DNA of 64,000 bases from Allolobophora icterica (GCA_963556255.1 OY744607.1:46547611-46611610); one strand, 5' to 3'; shown: positions 45,901 through 53,942, counted from the first letter of the stretch. Numbers and translations are program-made. Notes: generated from the sequence alone by a model not told the origin.

Positions 45901-46074
45901 CGTGTACATGTTTGCAGTACTTGAAACTTACTCTATTTTTTTACTGCACAGCCGCACGACGACACTCTGATCACGGTGGAAAACAATTCGACTCACGTCT
46001 TCGGTCAGGCCAATGACGAACTTTACCGTAAAATAAAAGACTCTCTTCTGCAGTGTTTGGCTAAGCTGAGTTAG
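30906..46074 (+). CDS. INTS9: Integrator complex subunit 9 (INTS9), 21 coding exons
   Basis: Exons: 30906-30914, 31624-31751, 31926-31977, 32812-32874, 33406-33545, 33840-33926, 35031-35154, 35557-35646, 36260-36304, 36595-36706, 37233-37413, 38315-38375, 38606-38648, 39539-39667, 40252-40307, 41990-42139, 42879-42965, 43245-43343, 44328-44432, 45016-45072, 45952-46074. They total 1941 nt, or 646 residues plus TAG; human INTS9 is about 658. All 20 introns are GT-AG and all phases agree. INTS9 is a nuclear metallo-beta-lactamase/beta-CASP protein that pairs with INTS11 (and INTS4) in the cleavage module of Integrator, which processes snRNA 3' ends and terminates paused transcripts. Landmarks: LMLDCGLD (31-38), [18 protein letters not shown] (91-108), [13 protein letters not shown] (212-224), [20 protein letters not shown] (290-309), [15 protein letters not shown] (391-405), and a C-terminal region (about 550-646) that in the family binds INTS11. 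Where INTS11 has the zinc-binding HxHxDH, this protein has SNCNCM, so it is expected to be a non-catalytic partner, as in other animals. The call is by recalled family similarity plus exact intron phasing. Confidence 0.97.
31050..31365 (+). mobile_element. SINE A remnant with expanded CTTCCT-rich tail, INTS9 intron 1
   Basis: 31125-31195 matches the SINE A 3' half (ATGCCAAGGCTAAGAAAACT ... GGGCTAGCTTAAGGGACT). It runs into a roughly 160-bp (CTTCTTCCT)n pyrimidine tract. The tract makes a Glu-rich minus-strand frame that is not a gene. Confidence 0.75.
31624..31751 (+). CDS. INTS9: INTS9 exon 2
   Basis: Acceptor TTTGTTGTGTAG. It encodes [18 protein letters not shown] and [17 protein letters not shown], the first strand and loop of the beta-lactamase fold. 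It ends in phase 2 before GTGGGT. Confidence 0.93.
31926..31977 (+). CDS. INTS9: INTS9 exon 3
   Basis: Acceptor TTGTTTCAG, donor GTTAGT. It encodes [17 protein letters not shown] after completing the split Asn codon; this is the variable linker shorter than in fly and human. Confidence 0.85.
32190..32480 (+). repeat. Degenerate tandem repeat, about 63-bp unit, INTS9 intron 3
   Basis: Four to five diverged units share ATCACCAAAAGTAGGT and AAGTAACMTTTCCAACCA. Confidence 0.8.
32540..32655 (+). mobile_element. CR1-like LINE 3' end, INTS9 intron 3
   Basis: It reads CCTAAAGGCATTTCTGTTTC through GAGAGGCGCTTTATAAATTT and an (ATACAATAGA) tail, matching the reverse of 10655-10760. Confidence 0.8.
32812..32874 (+). 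CDS. INTS9: INTS9 exon 4
   Basis: Phase 0 on both sides. It encodes [20 protein letters not shown], matching the conserved ELK.C.G.VFVDS.PEF block. Confidence 0.95.
33005..33395 (+). mobile_element. SINE family A, forward copy split by a MITE, INTS9 intron 4
   Basis: Halves 33005-33088 and 33258-33395 match the SINE body and tail (CTTCTTCTTC). The MITE at 33089-33257 separates them. The SINE tail ends only about 10 bases before the exon 5 acceptor, so its CTTCTTCTT tract may serve as the polypyrimidine tract of intron 4. Confidence 0.82.
33089..33257. mobile_element. hAT-type MITE, 169 bp
   Basis: Ends CAGGGGCGTCTA and TAGACGCCCCTG are inverted repeats. A perfect 8-bp duplication ACTGTCGG flanks it (33081-33088 and 33258-33265). 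Confidence 0.93.
33406..33545 (+). CDS. INTS9: INTS9 exon 5
   Basis: It encodes [20 protein letters not shown], then [12 protein letters not shown] and [10 protein letters not shown]. This covers the position of the degenerate zinc-binding motif. It ends in phase 2 before GTATGT. Confidence 0.97.
33840..33926 (+). CDS. INTS9: INTS9 exon 6
   Basis: Acceptor GCATTTAAG. It encodes [20 protein letters not shown], then AWKDPSLS, and ends in phase 2 (AA) before GTTAGT, joining the next exon as Lys. Confidence 0.95.
33930..34085 (+). repeat. Degenerate 19-20 bp tandem repeat, INTS9 intron 6
   Basis: The phrase AAATAACCATACTTTGAAAT recurs about eight times with variation, starting right after the exon 6 donor. 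Confidence 0.8.
34490..34745 (+). mobile_element. SINE family C copy, INTS9 intron 6
   Basis: It opens with a tRNA-like head AGCTACATCGGTTAGAGCGT and a B-box-like GGTTCGCCTCC, then shares body and tail with 12485-12685. Confidence 0.7.
35031..35154 (+). CDS. INTS9: INTS9 exon 7
   Basis: It encodes [20 protein letters not shown] and [18 protein letters not shown], matching the W+..Y/F...V...L.K...V.Y...I block. Donor GTTAAC is non-consensus at +4/+5 but the phase works. Confidence 0.92.
35557..35646 (+). CDS. INTS9: INTS9 exon 8
   Basis: Thirty codons in phase 0: [20 protein letters not shown] followed by [20 protein letters not shown] is nearly invariant in INTS9. Confidence 0.97.
36260..36304 (+). 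CDS. INTS9: INTS9 exon 9
   Basis: A 45-nt exon encoding [15 protein letters not shown] (family: YVSGSS.LTTHP). Acceptor ATTTTTTAG, donor GTAGGT. Confidence 0.94.
36595..36706 (+). CDS. INTS9: INTS9 exon 10
   Basis: It encodes [20 protein letters not shown] and [13 protein letters not shown]. It ends in phase 1 before GTCTCT, a weak donor. Confidence 0.94.
37233..37413 (+). CDS. INTS9: INTS9 exon 11
   Basis: It encodes [40 protein letters not shown] and [20 protein letters not shown] (Trp split across the junction). This is the core beta-CASP block. Confidence 0.98.
37955..38250 (+). mobile_element. Full-length tRNA-derived SINE (family A), INTS9 intron 11
   Basis: The head has an A-box-like TGTAGTGGTTAGCATGC and a B-box-like GGTTCAGATC. 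The body runs through CTGTCGGTGGGATGATGAGA and ends AGGGACTGCTCTTCTTCTCC. Copies near 3690, 7612, 22786, 33005, 39100 and 63838 belong to it. Pol III promoters of this type start at the tRNA-like end. Confidence 0.88.
38315..38375 (+). CDS. INTS9: INTS9 exon 12
   Basis: It completes the split Trp and encodes [20 protein letters not shown] (family: KQ.KVYLP.PFPHA). Confidence 0.97.
38606..38648 (+). CDS. INTS9: INTS9 exon 13
   Basis: A 43-nt exon encoding [14 protein letters not shown], phase 1 before GTAAGT (family: NKLKHY..I). Confidence 0.94.
38755..38880 (-). mobile_element. SINE family B, reverse copy, INTS9 intron 13
   Basis: The reversed B box GGCTCGAACCCTTACTGTCC and reversed A-box region CGCTCTAACCAATCGGCTC give a clear tRNA-like head on the minus strand. 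A forward relative is at 44483-44640 in intron 19. Confidence 0.8.
39100..39330 (+). mobile_element. SINE family A, copy with a perfect B box, INTS9 intron 13
   Basis: The head GATGGTGCAGTGGTTAGCAT is followed by GGTTCAAATCC (39159-39169), an exact RNA polymerase III B-box consensus. The copy is 3'-truncated at about 39330. Confidence 0.85.
39539..39667 (+). CDS. INTS9: INTS9 exon 14
   Basis: It encodes [20 protein letters not shown] and [20 protein letters not shown]. The [12 protein letters not shown] motif is diagnostic for INTS9. Confidence 0.98.
39660..40080 (+). repeat. Degenerate ACAGGTAAATGT repeat, INTS9 intron 14
   Basis: Spaced copies of TTACAGGTAAATGTNA and GTGTAAACAT lie across the intron start, beginning at the exon 14 donor itself. 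Confidence 0.55.
40252..40307 (+). CDS. INTS9: INTS9 exon 15
   Basis: It encodes [18 protein letters not shown] after a split Val codon. The frame stays open into the intron to 40442, but GTAGGT at 40308 fits and the family continues in exon 16. Confidence 0.96.
40308..41989 (+). other. INTS9 intron 15, with unassigned sequence
   Basis: The largest intron (1.68 kb). The part from 40600 to 41450 has higher GC and looks like a foreign insertion, but I found no inverted ends, long terminal repeats or coding motif. 41500-41850 contains a duplicated segment (GGACTATTATTTTACGCAAG / CTATTATTTTACACAAG). Confidence 0.4.
41990..42139 (+). CDS. INTS9: INTS9 exon 16
   Basis: Fifty codons: [20 protein letters not shown] and [17 protein letters not shown], matching CPIDT.L...Q..KL+.+..P. 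Donor GTACGT. Confidence 0.97.
42240..42680 (+). repeat. Degenerate TCTGTCTG/GGAGGGAGG repeats, INTS9 intron 16
   Basis: Two diverged copies of a roughly 250-bp segment each hold a GGGAGG stretch, AGGCATAGACAGACTTA and a TCTGTCTGTCTG stretch (42290-42400 and 42545-42640). Confidence 0.7.
42879..42965 (+). CDS. INTS9: INTS9 exon 17
   Basis: Twenty-nine codons including [18 protein letters not shown] (family: LPFKRRYEKIEIMPE). Confidence 0.97.
43245..43343 (+). CDS. INTS9: INTS9 exon 18
   Basis: It encodes [20 protein letters not shown] and TKDSKYVMQ (family: LA..+.P.E+.PG+...). Donor GTAGAG. Confidence 0.96.
43568..43760. mobile_element. hAT-type MITE, 193 bp, INTS9 intron 18
   Basis: Ends CAGTGCTTTTTTC and GAAAAAAGCACTG are exact inverted repeats. 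Flanks TAAGTATC and CAAGTATC match 7/8. Confidence 0.88.
43788..44044. mobile_element. hAT-type MITE, 257 bp, same family, INTS9 intron 18
   Basis: The same ends as its neighbour 28 bp upstream; it contains CCGGAACGGCGTTCCAGC. No clean target duplication, so the two may have arisen as one compound insertion. Confidence 0.8.
44328..44432 (+). CDS. INTS9: INTS9 exon 19
   Basis: Thirty-five codons ending [19 protein letters not shown] (family: G.+.VE.FVQ.LEK). The preceding linker is basic and variable. Confidence 0.93.
44483..44660 (+). mobile_element. SINE family B, forward copy, INTS9 intron 19
   Basis: The tRNA-like head GACCGATTGGTTAGAGCACT is followed by the B-box-like GGTTTGAGCC and the body CTTCACTCACAACTGCTCGG. 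Confidence 0.75.
45016..45072 (+). CDS. INTS9: INTS9 exon 20
   Basis: Nineteen codons, [19 protein letters not shown], matching the HGFSDIK...G.I.L segment of the INTS11-binding C-terminus. Confidence 0.92.
45952..46074 (+). CDS. INTS9: INTS9 exon 21 (terminal)
   Basis: It encodes [20 protein letters not shown] and [18 protein letters not shown], then TAG (46072-46074). It matches the last 40 residues of the family (ETLI.+E...THII....+..+LRD.+LK.L). Confidence 0.95.
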   Translation, partial: PHDDTLITVENNSTHVFGQANDELYRKIKDSLLQCLAKLS

Positions 46075-46455
46075 CGACATCTGGCATCAGTTTTCCTTAT
46101 CAGATTGACTCCAGCATTGAAGGTAGTTTGGTGCAAGATTCAGTGACAGTTTTTGAGATTTGAAGTTGTGAGCACATGTCTCAGTCTCAAACATAACTTC
46201 ACCATGTGTTGCGCTGTTTGCGCCATGTTCTAAGCTGTGCTGCACGAGTTGTGGTCGTTTTTTATTTGTTCCACTGTGTACATGGATGTCTGCTGGCTTT
46301 TGACAATACAATGACAAGAAAGCCGGTAGAATGCTTTACTTTTGCAATATTTGTTTCTGAAAATATTACTCAGCTTATATCATTTTAGACGTAGGCTCCA
46401 AACACTTCACACTACAATAACTGTAGTTGGCAAACACGAACTGGTTTCAATGTAA

Positions 46456-46461
46456 AATAAA
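46456..46461 (+). terminator. Candidate INTS9 polyadenylation signal
   Basis: AATAAA lies 382 bases after the INTS9 stop. It is the first canonical hexamer I see downstream of the stop; a 3' UTR of this size is plausible. Not proven. Confidence 0.5.
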
Positions 46462-46474
46462 TAATAATAATCCA

Positions 46475-47512
46475 AGAACTTCTATATAGCGCTACTGTAT
46501 TAATGTGCAAGGCATCAGTCGATGGTCACTATTAAGTAAAACCGTTCTGCAGGCAAATTCCCAGAAAATAAGACGAGGAAACCGCCTACGAAAGGAACAG
46601 GCCCAGGAAGAAATGAGTCTCACGTGGATTTTAATATAAAACTATTTAAACTAAGCTTTTTTCTCGACCGAATATTTGCCGGAAGAGAGTTCCAAGTCTA
46701 GGGCCAGTGACGATACATTAAAGTACGGCCCTATTATTCATGTATAGATCACGATATTGATGTAGCGCCTTTCATGAACCAATCAAGACGTGTAGTCTAA
46801 TCGCAATCTAGCTTCTTGCGGACCGACTCGTCAGAGAGAAGTTGATACCGGTACATTTCATCGACTTGTAACCGACACTTGATTGCGACACGAATCCGGC
46901 AAAAACGCAAGTCACGACCGATTGTAACCTGTTCCATCGTCCACTGTTCACGACCGAAAGATAATTGCTTAACGGTGAAAACACGACAAACGATATATAA
47001 ATACTGCAAAGGATATCATAAAGGATATCATCGACGCTGTATCCAGACGCGACCGGATAGAATAACGCCCAAGTACATCATTTTTATCGCGCCAATTTTA
47101 TTTCGGCGCTCTGTGTAGGGTTGCTTCAGTACTCGGTTGGCGATAGCCTATTCGTCTAGTGTTGTAGAGACGCTTAGGCCTACTCAGCCAGCGATAGTTT
47201 CGAAGATACGCAAAGGTGAGTCTTTAGTATTTATAAGTTTTGATATTTAAACTTGAAATCCGCTTATAAATGAACGTTGCATGCATGTTTACGTAAAAGT
47301 TGAGGGTTAGGCTTAACCCCATTTTAGGCGTAGCGTCGGAAATTATTTAGGCCTACGTTGCACCAGCGATGAAAACATTTCATAGTTAAACTCAAGCAAG
47401 AAGTTGGATTATTAATGAAAATATTACTGAAACTAGAAGCTGGATCGTTGATGAATAAGCTTATATTACATAATATAATATAATATATTACATAATAATT
47501 TGTGGGGCGCGG
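46475..47512 (+). other. Intergenic; possible 5' exon ending near 47215
   Basis: No homology. The stretch 47090-47215 is GC-richer and ends ACGCAAAG followed by the strong donor GTGAGT at 47216. It could be the untranslated first exon of a downstream + strand gene, but no partner exon is certain. Confidence 0.3.
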
Positions 47513-47745
47513 TGGCTCAGTTGTAAGTTCGGCGCCTTGTGACCGGAGGGTTGCAGGTTCGAATCCCACTCTAACCTTGGGCAAGTCCTTCACTCGCAAT
47601 TGCTCGTGGCGCTTCGGCGTGAAAATTCCGACACAGTATCAAATGATGTAGTCGGGAGCGCCTCTAGATCTGAGTAGTAGTAGACTTCGAGAGGCGCTAT
47701 AGAAATATCCGGAATAAATAAATAAATAAAATAAATAATAAAAGT
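47510..47745 (+). mobile_element. tRNA-derived SINE (family D) with (AATA)n tail
   Basis: It starts GGGGCGCGGTGGCTCAGTTG, has the B box GGTTCGAATCC (47557-47567), a body with CTTGGGCAAGTCCTTCACTC, a 3' part GAGGCGCTATAGAAATATCC and a tail of AATAAATAAATAAA. This is a textbook tRNA-SINE layout. Confidence 0.85.
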
Positions 47746-47989
47746 CAACTAAGAAGTTGGAATTGCGATGACATCATTTTAGTGCCGAAATTATCGCCGT
47801 AGGCCTAGATGAGCCATGAAAATATTGCTCAAACTAGAAGCTGGATCATCCGTGAAAATATAACTGAAACTAGAAGTTGGATGAACGATGATTATTGTAT
47901 CATTTATTAGTTAGGCCCTATTTGAATGGAAGTGCGTCTCGAGAGAATTTCCGACGCTAAAATGGGGTTTTACGGTACCCGGTAAGAGG

Positions 47990-48600
47990 TTTATGAAATT
48001 ATCGAAAACTGTATTGTCATTATAAGTTCACATTTAGGGAATAAAGGCCTTTGTTACGTCACTTCATTTATGAAACACGTTATTTAGTAATTTTTAGATT
48101 TATACAATAAATGCCTTTGTTACGTCACTTCAATTATCGAAAAGTGTATTGTCATACGTTTGCATTTAGGGAATGAAGGCCTTTGTTACGTCATTTCAGC
48201 TATGAAAAAGTCTGCTGTTATTATAACTTTAAATTTAGAAAATAGAGGTTTGTTGTTACGTCATTTTAATCGTTAAAACGTCTATTATTTTTAATCTCGG
48301 ATTTAAAGAATAAAGGCTTTGCTTACGTTACCTAACTTATGAAAAAGTCTATTGTTATTAAGTTTAAAGTTAGAGAATAAAAGACTAGCAATTGTTACGT
48401 AGGCCTACGTCATTTCGATTAAGAAAAACATGTCTATAATTAGAATTTTTAGATTTAGACAATAATGGCCTTTGTTACGTCACTTCAGTTATGAAAAAGT
48501 CTATAAAATGTTATTAAGTTTAAATTTAGAGAATAAAGGCCTATTGTTACGTCACTTCAATTATGATCGAAACACGTCTCTTCAATAATGAAAACATCTA
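47990..48600. repeat. Degenerate about 70-bp repeat built on TTGTTACGTCACTTCA
   Basis: About eight diverged units carry GGCCTTTGTTACGTCACTTC followed by ATTATGAAAAAGTCTATTGT. Several contain an intact TTACGTCA, the same 8-mer that is frequent at 23465-23665. Confidence 0.8.
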
Positions 48601-48604
48601 TTGT

Positions 48605-49165
48605 TAGTAAAACCAGGGCCTTAAACATTTTCCTATATTTTCTGATTCTTTAAGTGAGCTTACTTCGCTTAAGAGGTTCTTTTCTGAATTTAGACACACT
48701 TTATTACAAGATACGATAAAAATATTTAATCAAATAAATATGAGTGAAATATGTTTAATTTGGATTCCTGGTCATTTAGGTATTCTGGGTAATGAAAGAG
48801 CTGATTCCTTAGCAAAGTAGTCATTAGATCTACCCACAGATAACTCCACAGATTATTTAGAATTATAAGAAGTATTTTCAGTCATTAAATCTCATATCAT
48901 CTCTAAATGGCAGAAGGAATATCATCGTCATTGCAACCCGTCCTCCATCCTCCTCATCATCTCCCGGGCTTTCCACTCAAAACTGAAGTAGAACTTATCA
49001 CCTTTTCAAGTACTCTTACCCTGACTCATCTGATCCTCCGTCTTCCAATTCTCGCCTTAAACGACAACCGCCATAACAGCTGCTCTACCTCCACTCTTGA
49101 TCCGGCCCTCTGGAACCGGACTCGAACCTCTTTTGGACCACTCTCTGGAAACCTCCTCTGATTTG
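48605..49165 (+). mobile_element. LINE fragment with RNase H domain
   Basis: The + strand reads MSEICLIWIPGHLGILGNER then ADSLAK, the last motif (HxG..GNE.AD) of the RNase H domain found in I/Jockey-type LINEs. A stop follows at once and a second frame (48907-49161) carries what looks like the C-terminal tail. The 3' end GCGCTTTAGAAGTTTGGAGA lies near 49206-49225. Confidence 0.8.
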
Positions 49166-49413
49166 ATGTAGCGCTCGTGCATAGGCTGGTGCCCTGCGCT
49201 TGGCCTTCGAGTGGCGCTTTAGAAGTTTGGAGATTACGATAACCTTGCCTGACTTCTTCTCCAAGCGTCTGGTCTAAATAATATTATTGAGTCACCTCTG
49301 CTGACCTTTATATGTAGGAACGCATTCTAGGTAACTATGGAAACAGACTATACAATTTCAAATCGTCATTTTACTTTCTTTCGTAGGTTCCGGTAATCGA
49401 ACATAATTAAAAG

Positions 49414-49702
49414 CAGTGGCGGATCCAGAGGGGGGCAATTGGGGCGATCGCCCCCCCTAAGAGTCCAAAAAATAATTTTTTTATATTTAAAAATTTAAAT
49501 TTTTTATATGCTATAGTGTACTACAGGATAAATGTTATGTGATTATTATTACGCATGTACAGCGCTGGACTGCAGTTTGAATATTACTTCTACACGCCCT
49601 TGCTTTAATCATGTTTTAAACTTGATAAGTAATTTTAATTCCTTTGACCTTGGACGTCCATGAAATCGCCCCCCGTAAAGTAAAAGTCTAGATCCGCCCC
49701 TG
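49414..49702. mobile_element. hAT-type MITE, 289 bp
   Basis: A perfect 8-bp duplication ATTAAAAG (49406-49413 and 49703-49710). Ends CAGTGGCGGATCCAGA and TCTAGATCCGCCCCTG. Confidence 0.93.
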
Positions 49703-49710
49703 ATTAAAAG

Positions 49711-50400
49711 ATTAGCTATCTGTTTTTTTAAATCATAGTTATTACGAATTAAGTTTAAGAAATAATTTCAAATAAGCTAGGATTAGAAGACTTAGTCGGC
49801 TACAGGACAAGATCATGATGAGTCGACAACCTATGAAACGACTACGTTCCTGTTTTTTTATTGTCGAATATTAAGAACTAACTTTTATTTTGTTATATTA
49901 CATTCTTTTGTGCAAGACAGCTTGAATTTTTTTGCTATGTAGTAAACTGAAATATGGTAGGCGGACTTAGGCCTAATAGCCTACACCTTAGAAGTTAGAA
50001 CAAGTTGAACAACGCAATTAGAGTCCTGCCAAAAACTCCAGAAAATATAATGTTTACTTCAAAAACTTGCTTCGGCTTCAGGTTAGTACCCGGAGTCAGT
50101 CGCTAGGGAGTTACCGACTGACTTGATGAGTTAGCGACTGACTTAGCGACTCAGTCGACTAAATCGCATGCTTATCGACTGACTAAGTCGCTTAGACTCA
50201 TCGACTGACTTAGCGACTTGCTATCGACTTCTCAGGTAATCAGGTACATACCTGAATAATTACCCAACAATATAATGCATTTTACCGCAAACTGTACTGA
50301 CCGAACCATCATTTCCGTGGGCATTAGAACCCATGGAACCCATATGGGCTCTATGCGGATCCAGTATGGGAATAAGGGCTCCGATCCATGTGGGCATGTT
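49711..50400. repeat. Gene-free; degenerate GACTGACTTAGC repeat at 50090-50240
   Basis: CGACTGACTTAGCGACT and close variants recur about nine times in 150 bases; a related patch lies at 51540-51585. The rest is unrecognised. Confidence 0.65.
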
Positions 50401-50661
50401 CAGTGGCGTCACGAGGGGGGTGCGGACCGCACCGGGTGACACCCTCAGAGGGGGGTGACACCCAAGATGAGAAAATGATGAAATTTTTGGAAGATGAGGA
50501 ATTCCTAAAAAAAAGGTCATCACTTTTTCTCGGAGACGAATTCGTAAAAAAAGTCATCACTTTTTTGGGAGATGAATTCCTAAAAAAAGGTCATCACTTT
50601 TTTTTAGGGTGACACCATGACTTTACCGCACCGGGTGACACCAGCCCTAGTGACGCCACTG
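50401..50661. mobile_element. hAT-type MITE, 261 bp
   Basis: A perfect 8-bp duplication GGCATGTT (50393-50400 and 50662-50669). Ends CAGTGGCGTCAC and TAGTGACGCCACTG. Contains several GGGTGACACC and AAAAAAGTCATCAC motifs. Confidence 0.93.
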
Positions 50662-51056
50662 GGCATGTTCACAGGGGACAGACCGATGACTGTAAAAATT
50701 AATGTCAATGTGAATTCGTGAAATTGAGCGCTTGATTAATCGCATGAACCGAAGAGACTTTTATATATCAGTACCCGATTTTACTGCCAACCAGTCGGCC
50801 GAAACTGCTAATGCGTGCCTCTTTCAGGCCGTAGCAGAGAACAAGAATCCTGTAGGCCTAGTCCTGCATTTATTTCCAGTGTGAGAATTGTAGAAAAACG
50901 ACTGGAGAGTTTAGACTTTGATCCACATAGAGTTGACTATTTTATTCGTATTTTCTAAACTGATGTCAGCGAAATTTGAAAGCAGCAGATTTCAACGCTA
51001 GTAGTTTTGCAAGTCAAGCTCGAATCAAAAATATTCAAAATCAATTCCTTTGTTGA

Positions 51057-51245
51057 GCAAATTCAAAAATCCTACACCATGGAAATTTCTTCTCTTTGCA
51101 GAGACTCAGAGTCAAATAATGGTAAATCACACTAGCACAGCTGAGGGGTTGGAAACGAGTCAGACGACCCCCTGGAGTGCGCAATGAAGACTTAACCGGG
51201 GGAGTCCCAAGAAAGACTGGGGGTTGAACCCCCAACCCTGACAAT
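51057..51245. repeat. Interspersed repeat E, first copy
   Basis: It shares ATGGAAATTTCTTCTCTTTG, CTCAGAGTCAAATAATG, CTGAGGGGTTGGAAAC and GAAGACTTAAC with 60583-60765, at about 80 percent similarity by eye. Class unknown. Confidence 0.75.
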
Positions 51246-51761
51246 TCTAACCCTGCTTATTCCCTCTCTTCGTAATCATCAACGCCATCTTTGTAATAGA
51301 ATGCATAAATTCACTCTACCAAAAAAAGACAACGACTATATCCCCGTATGAGAACTCTTACTAATTGACCAAACTCTCTTATAATGTACCAAGTTGCCGC
51401 ATGTCAGCTTGTTTTCCTCAATAAACGAATATGTATTGTATTGTATTGTTAAGTATTGCTCAAGTCCTGCTGCTGATGTCTTCGTAAATTCAAAACTTGC
51501 AAACCTCGATTAAAACAACAAGCAAAATATTAAGTTAACGAAGTCGCTAGCAGTCGATAGCTTAGCGACTGGTTTCGACTTGAGGGCTTAATGGCGGCGG
51601 CGGCGGATGGCGGCGGCGCCGGGGACTACTTCAGGTATGATCATAGTTGCAGACAGGTCTTTACAGAACATTCCAAAACATATTTAGGCATTGGAAAATG
51701 CTGCTTTTGTTGGCTTTAAAAGGCTCTAAAACTCACCTATGAGCGTCTAAGTACTTCAATA
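51246..51761. other. No gene seen; short GGC repeat
   Basis: A (TATTG)n tail lies at 51433-51450 and a GGCGGCGGCGGATGGCGGCG tract at 51594-51620. No exon recognised. Confidence 0.4.
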
Positions 51762-51866
51762 TCCTTTTTGGTGTCCCTCAAGGTTCCATGCTTGGTCCCC
51801 TTCTGTTTATCCTGTACACCTCTAACATATTGTTCACATTGCTTTCATACATGGCATCCTCATACA

Positions 51867-53576
51867 CAGGGCCTAGGACAGGATTTGGAGGCCCAGGGCC
51901 ACAACTAATTTTCAAGGCCTTTTTCAATTACAAATAATAAATTTTGTGATATAATTTTTTTTATTTTTAAATTTAATAAACAGGATTTAGTTTATAAAAT
52001 ATCTTTTAAGAACTCAACAGAAAGGTTCAAATCATCCTTCGCATTTTCAAATCTACAAATTTTTCGATAATGCTTTGATAATTTAAAGTTCTAGCGATAT
52101 CAGAATTAATGCTTAACATAGCCAATCCATTAGGCTAAGACGCTGCTGACCCATTGTCAATTGTTAAATGCTGTACAATTACATTTTCTTGGTTCAAAAC
52201 TCCATTCTCTGTCACGTTTGTTACAGTCGTCAAAGTCTCTTGGAGGGTACTTTCTGATTGTGATGAATTTATTTCTCGAAGATCTTGAGTCTGGCTGAGC
52301 CTATTACTATTATCAGGATGTGCAAAGAAATTTGAAATTTTTTGGCTTGCTGAAGCAGCTTCCTTTTGTCGAGCCAATTTCTTTCGTTTCTCATGTCCAC
52401 TTTCGAATGATCTCTTCATCTTTCTGTAAGAGATAAAATTAAAATAATATTTATATATAATATAATAGACTAATAGTTAGGGGAATATATGCTATTTTTT
52501 CAATAAAATTGACCATGTGGTCAATTTTGTCAAATTGACTGATATTGTTAAAAATATTTTAATGTAGATTAAATATCAATTTAATAAGTTAAAAACAAAC
52601 CCCCTAATCGTGCACTTTTCGGCCTTGTTCCGCTCGAATTCGTCCACCACCCCATTCATTTTCTACACTGCCCCCAAACTCCAGATTAGGGGTCAGCCGG
52701 GTAGACATTTTCCACCGAGTACCGAATCCGAGTATTTGGGTGTCTACTGCCGGATCCGGGTACGAACCGAGTACCATTTGTTCCATATGCGAAGCTTCAC
52801 ATTACCATGTAATGAAAACCTATCGAAATAAATTTCTGTAGGCCCTATCTGTAATAACTGACTAATAGGCCTAAATGTTGAATATTAAACATAAATAATC
52901 AATGAAATGGACTTGACATCTGTCGTGGAGTTCCGGTGTTGGTGTTTTTTTTCTTCTTAAAATATATGCTAGATTAATATGCAAAGCTGATATTATGAGC
53001 CTACAAATTCCAGCAAGTGAGGCAAAGAAGCAACTATTTGTGTGTAAAGTATTTGCCGAGGCGAATATTTCCGAATAGTGAAAAAAATGGGATATTCGGC
53101 CGAGGCAAATGTCGGAGGCGATTTCCGGCTGACCCCTACTCCAAATCCTGGCTACACCACTGCTCTAAGAGACTAAGAAAGTAAGAATATATATAGTATA
53201 GTGTAGGCTACACTATCAATAGCGAATCGAATTATAAGAACAATATATTAATATTAAAACATTATTTAGGTTTGAGTGTTTGACTTACGACTTACGAGTA
53301 ACGAGTTACGATAGAGTTTAGACTGTCGAGTGTTGACAACTTCTCAATTTTACAACTAATAACAGATTTACGCAAAAATTGTTTACAGTTTTAAATTATT
53401 TAACGTCAACTATTTCCTCACGAAATAATTAGAATTTGTATAGCGCTACACTTCAATGAATAACTCCTTAATTGCGTAATTTCGCATTTCAATAAATAAC
53501 TCCGTAATTCCGAGGCCCTTTATCAAGTGAGGCCTGGGGCCAAATAGCCCCTGTGGCCCCCCTGTCCTAGGCCCTG
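51867..53576 (-). mobile_element. hAT transposon, 1.71 kb, inserted in the LINE
   Basis: A perfect 8-bp duplication CTCATACA (51859-51866 and 53577-53584). Ends CAGGGCCTAGGACAGG and CCTGTCCTAGGCCCTG are exact inverted repeats over 16 bp. It carries a minus-strand transposase N-terminus. Confidence 0.95.
52135..52419 (-). pseudogene. hAT transposase N-terminal remnant (ZMYM1-like type)
   Basis: The minus frame opens MKRSFESGHEKRKKLARQKE and has ISNFF further on. 'MKR.Y.SG..KRKK' is the usual N-terminus of hAT proteins related to ZMYM1/TTF-finger transposases. The TTF finger and catalytic core are not present in the element, so it is non-functional. A donor-like GTAAGA sequence follows the first codons' upstream side, so this might have been a separate 5' exon. 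Confidence 0.6.
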
Positions 53577-53665
53577 CTCATACACCTTTATGCTGATGAC
53601 ACACAACTCTGTAGGGCCTATTAAACTTACCGCCAAAGACATTGATAATGCCAAGTCTCGCCTAA

Positions 53666-53942
53666 TAACTTGCTTCACCGAAATCCAAACTTGGTGCGCA
53701 TCTATGAGCCTGAAACTCAATGCCTCCAAGACTGAACTTATCTGGTTTCACCGCCATCTGATGCCCAGCTCGCACATACTCGACACTGTCCTCAACCTCA
53801 GCCATAACTTGATTCACCGAAATCCAAGCTTGGTGCGCATCTATGCGCCTGAAACTCAATGCCTCCAAGACTGAACTTATCTGGTTTCACCGCCATCTGA
53901 TGCCCAGCTCGCACATACTCGACACTGTCCTCAACCTCAGCC
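53666..53942 (+). repeat. 138-bp tandem duplication inside the LINE
   Basis: The segment from ACTTGCTTCACCGAAATCCA to CACTGTCCTCAACCTCAGCC is immediately repeated with only a few changes. It duplicates the LNASKTELIWFH block and keeps the frame broken. Confidence 0.88.

Noticed and set aside
49414..50661. Assigning the CAGTGGCG-ended MITEs (5475, 49414, 50401, 54321) to one family
   Set aside because: Only the first 8-10 bases agree; the internal sequences and lengths differ, so I list them separately.
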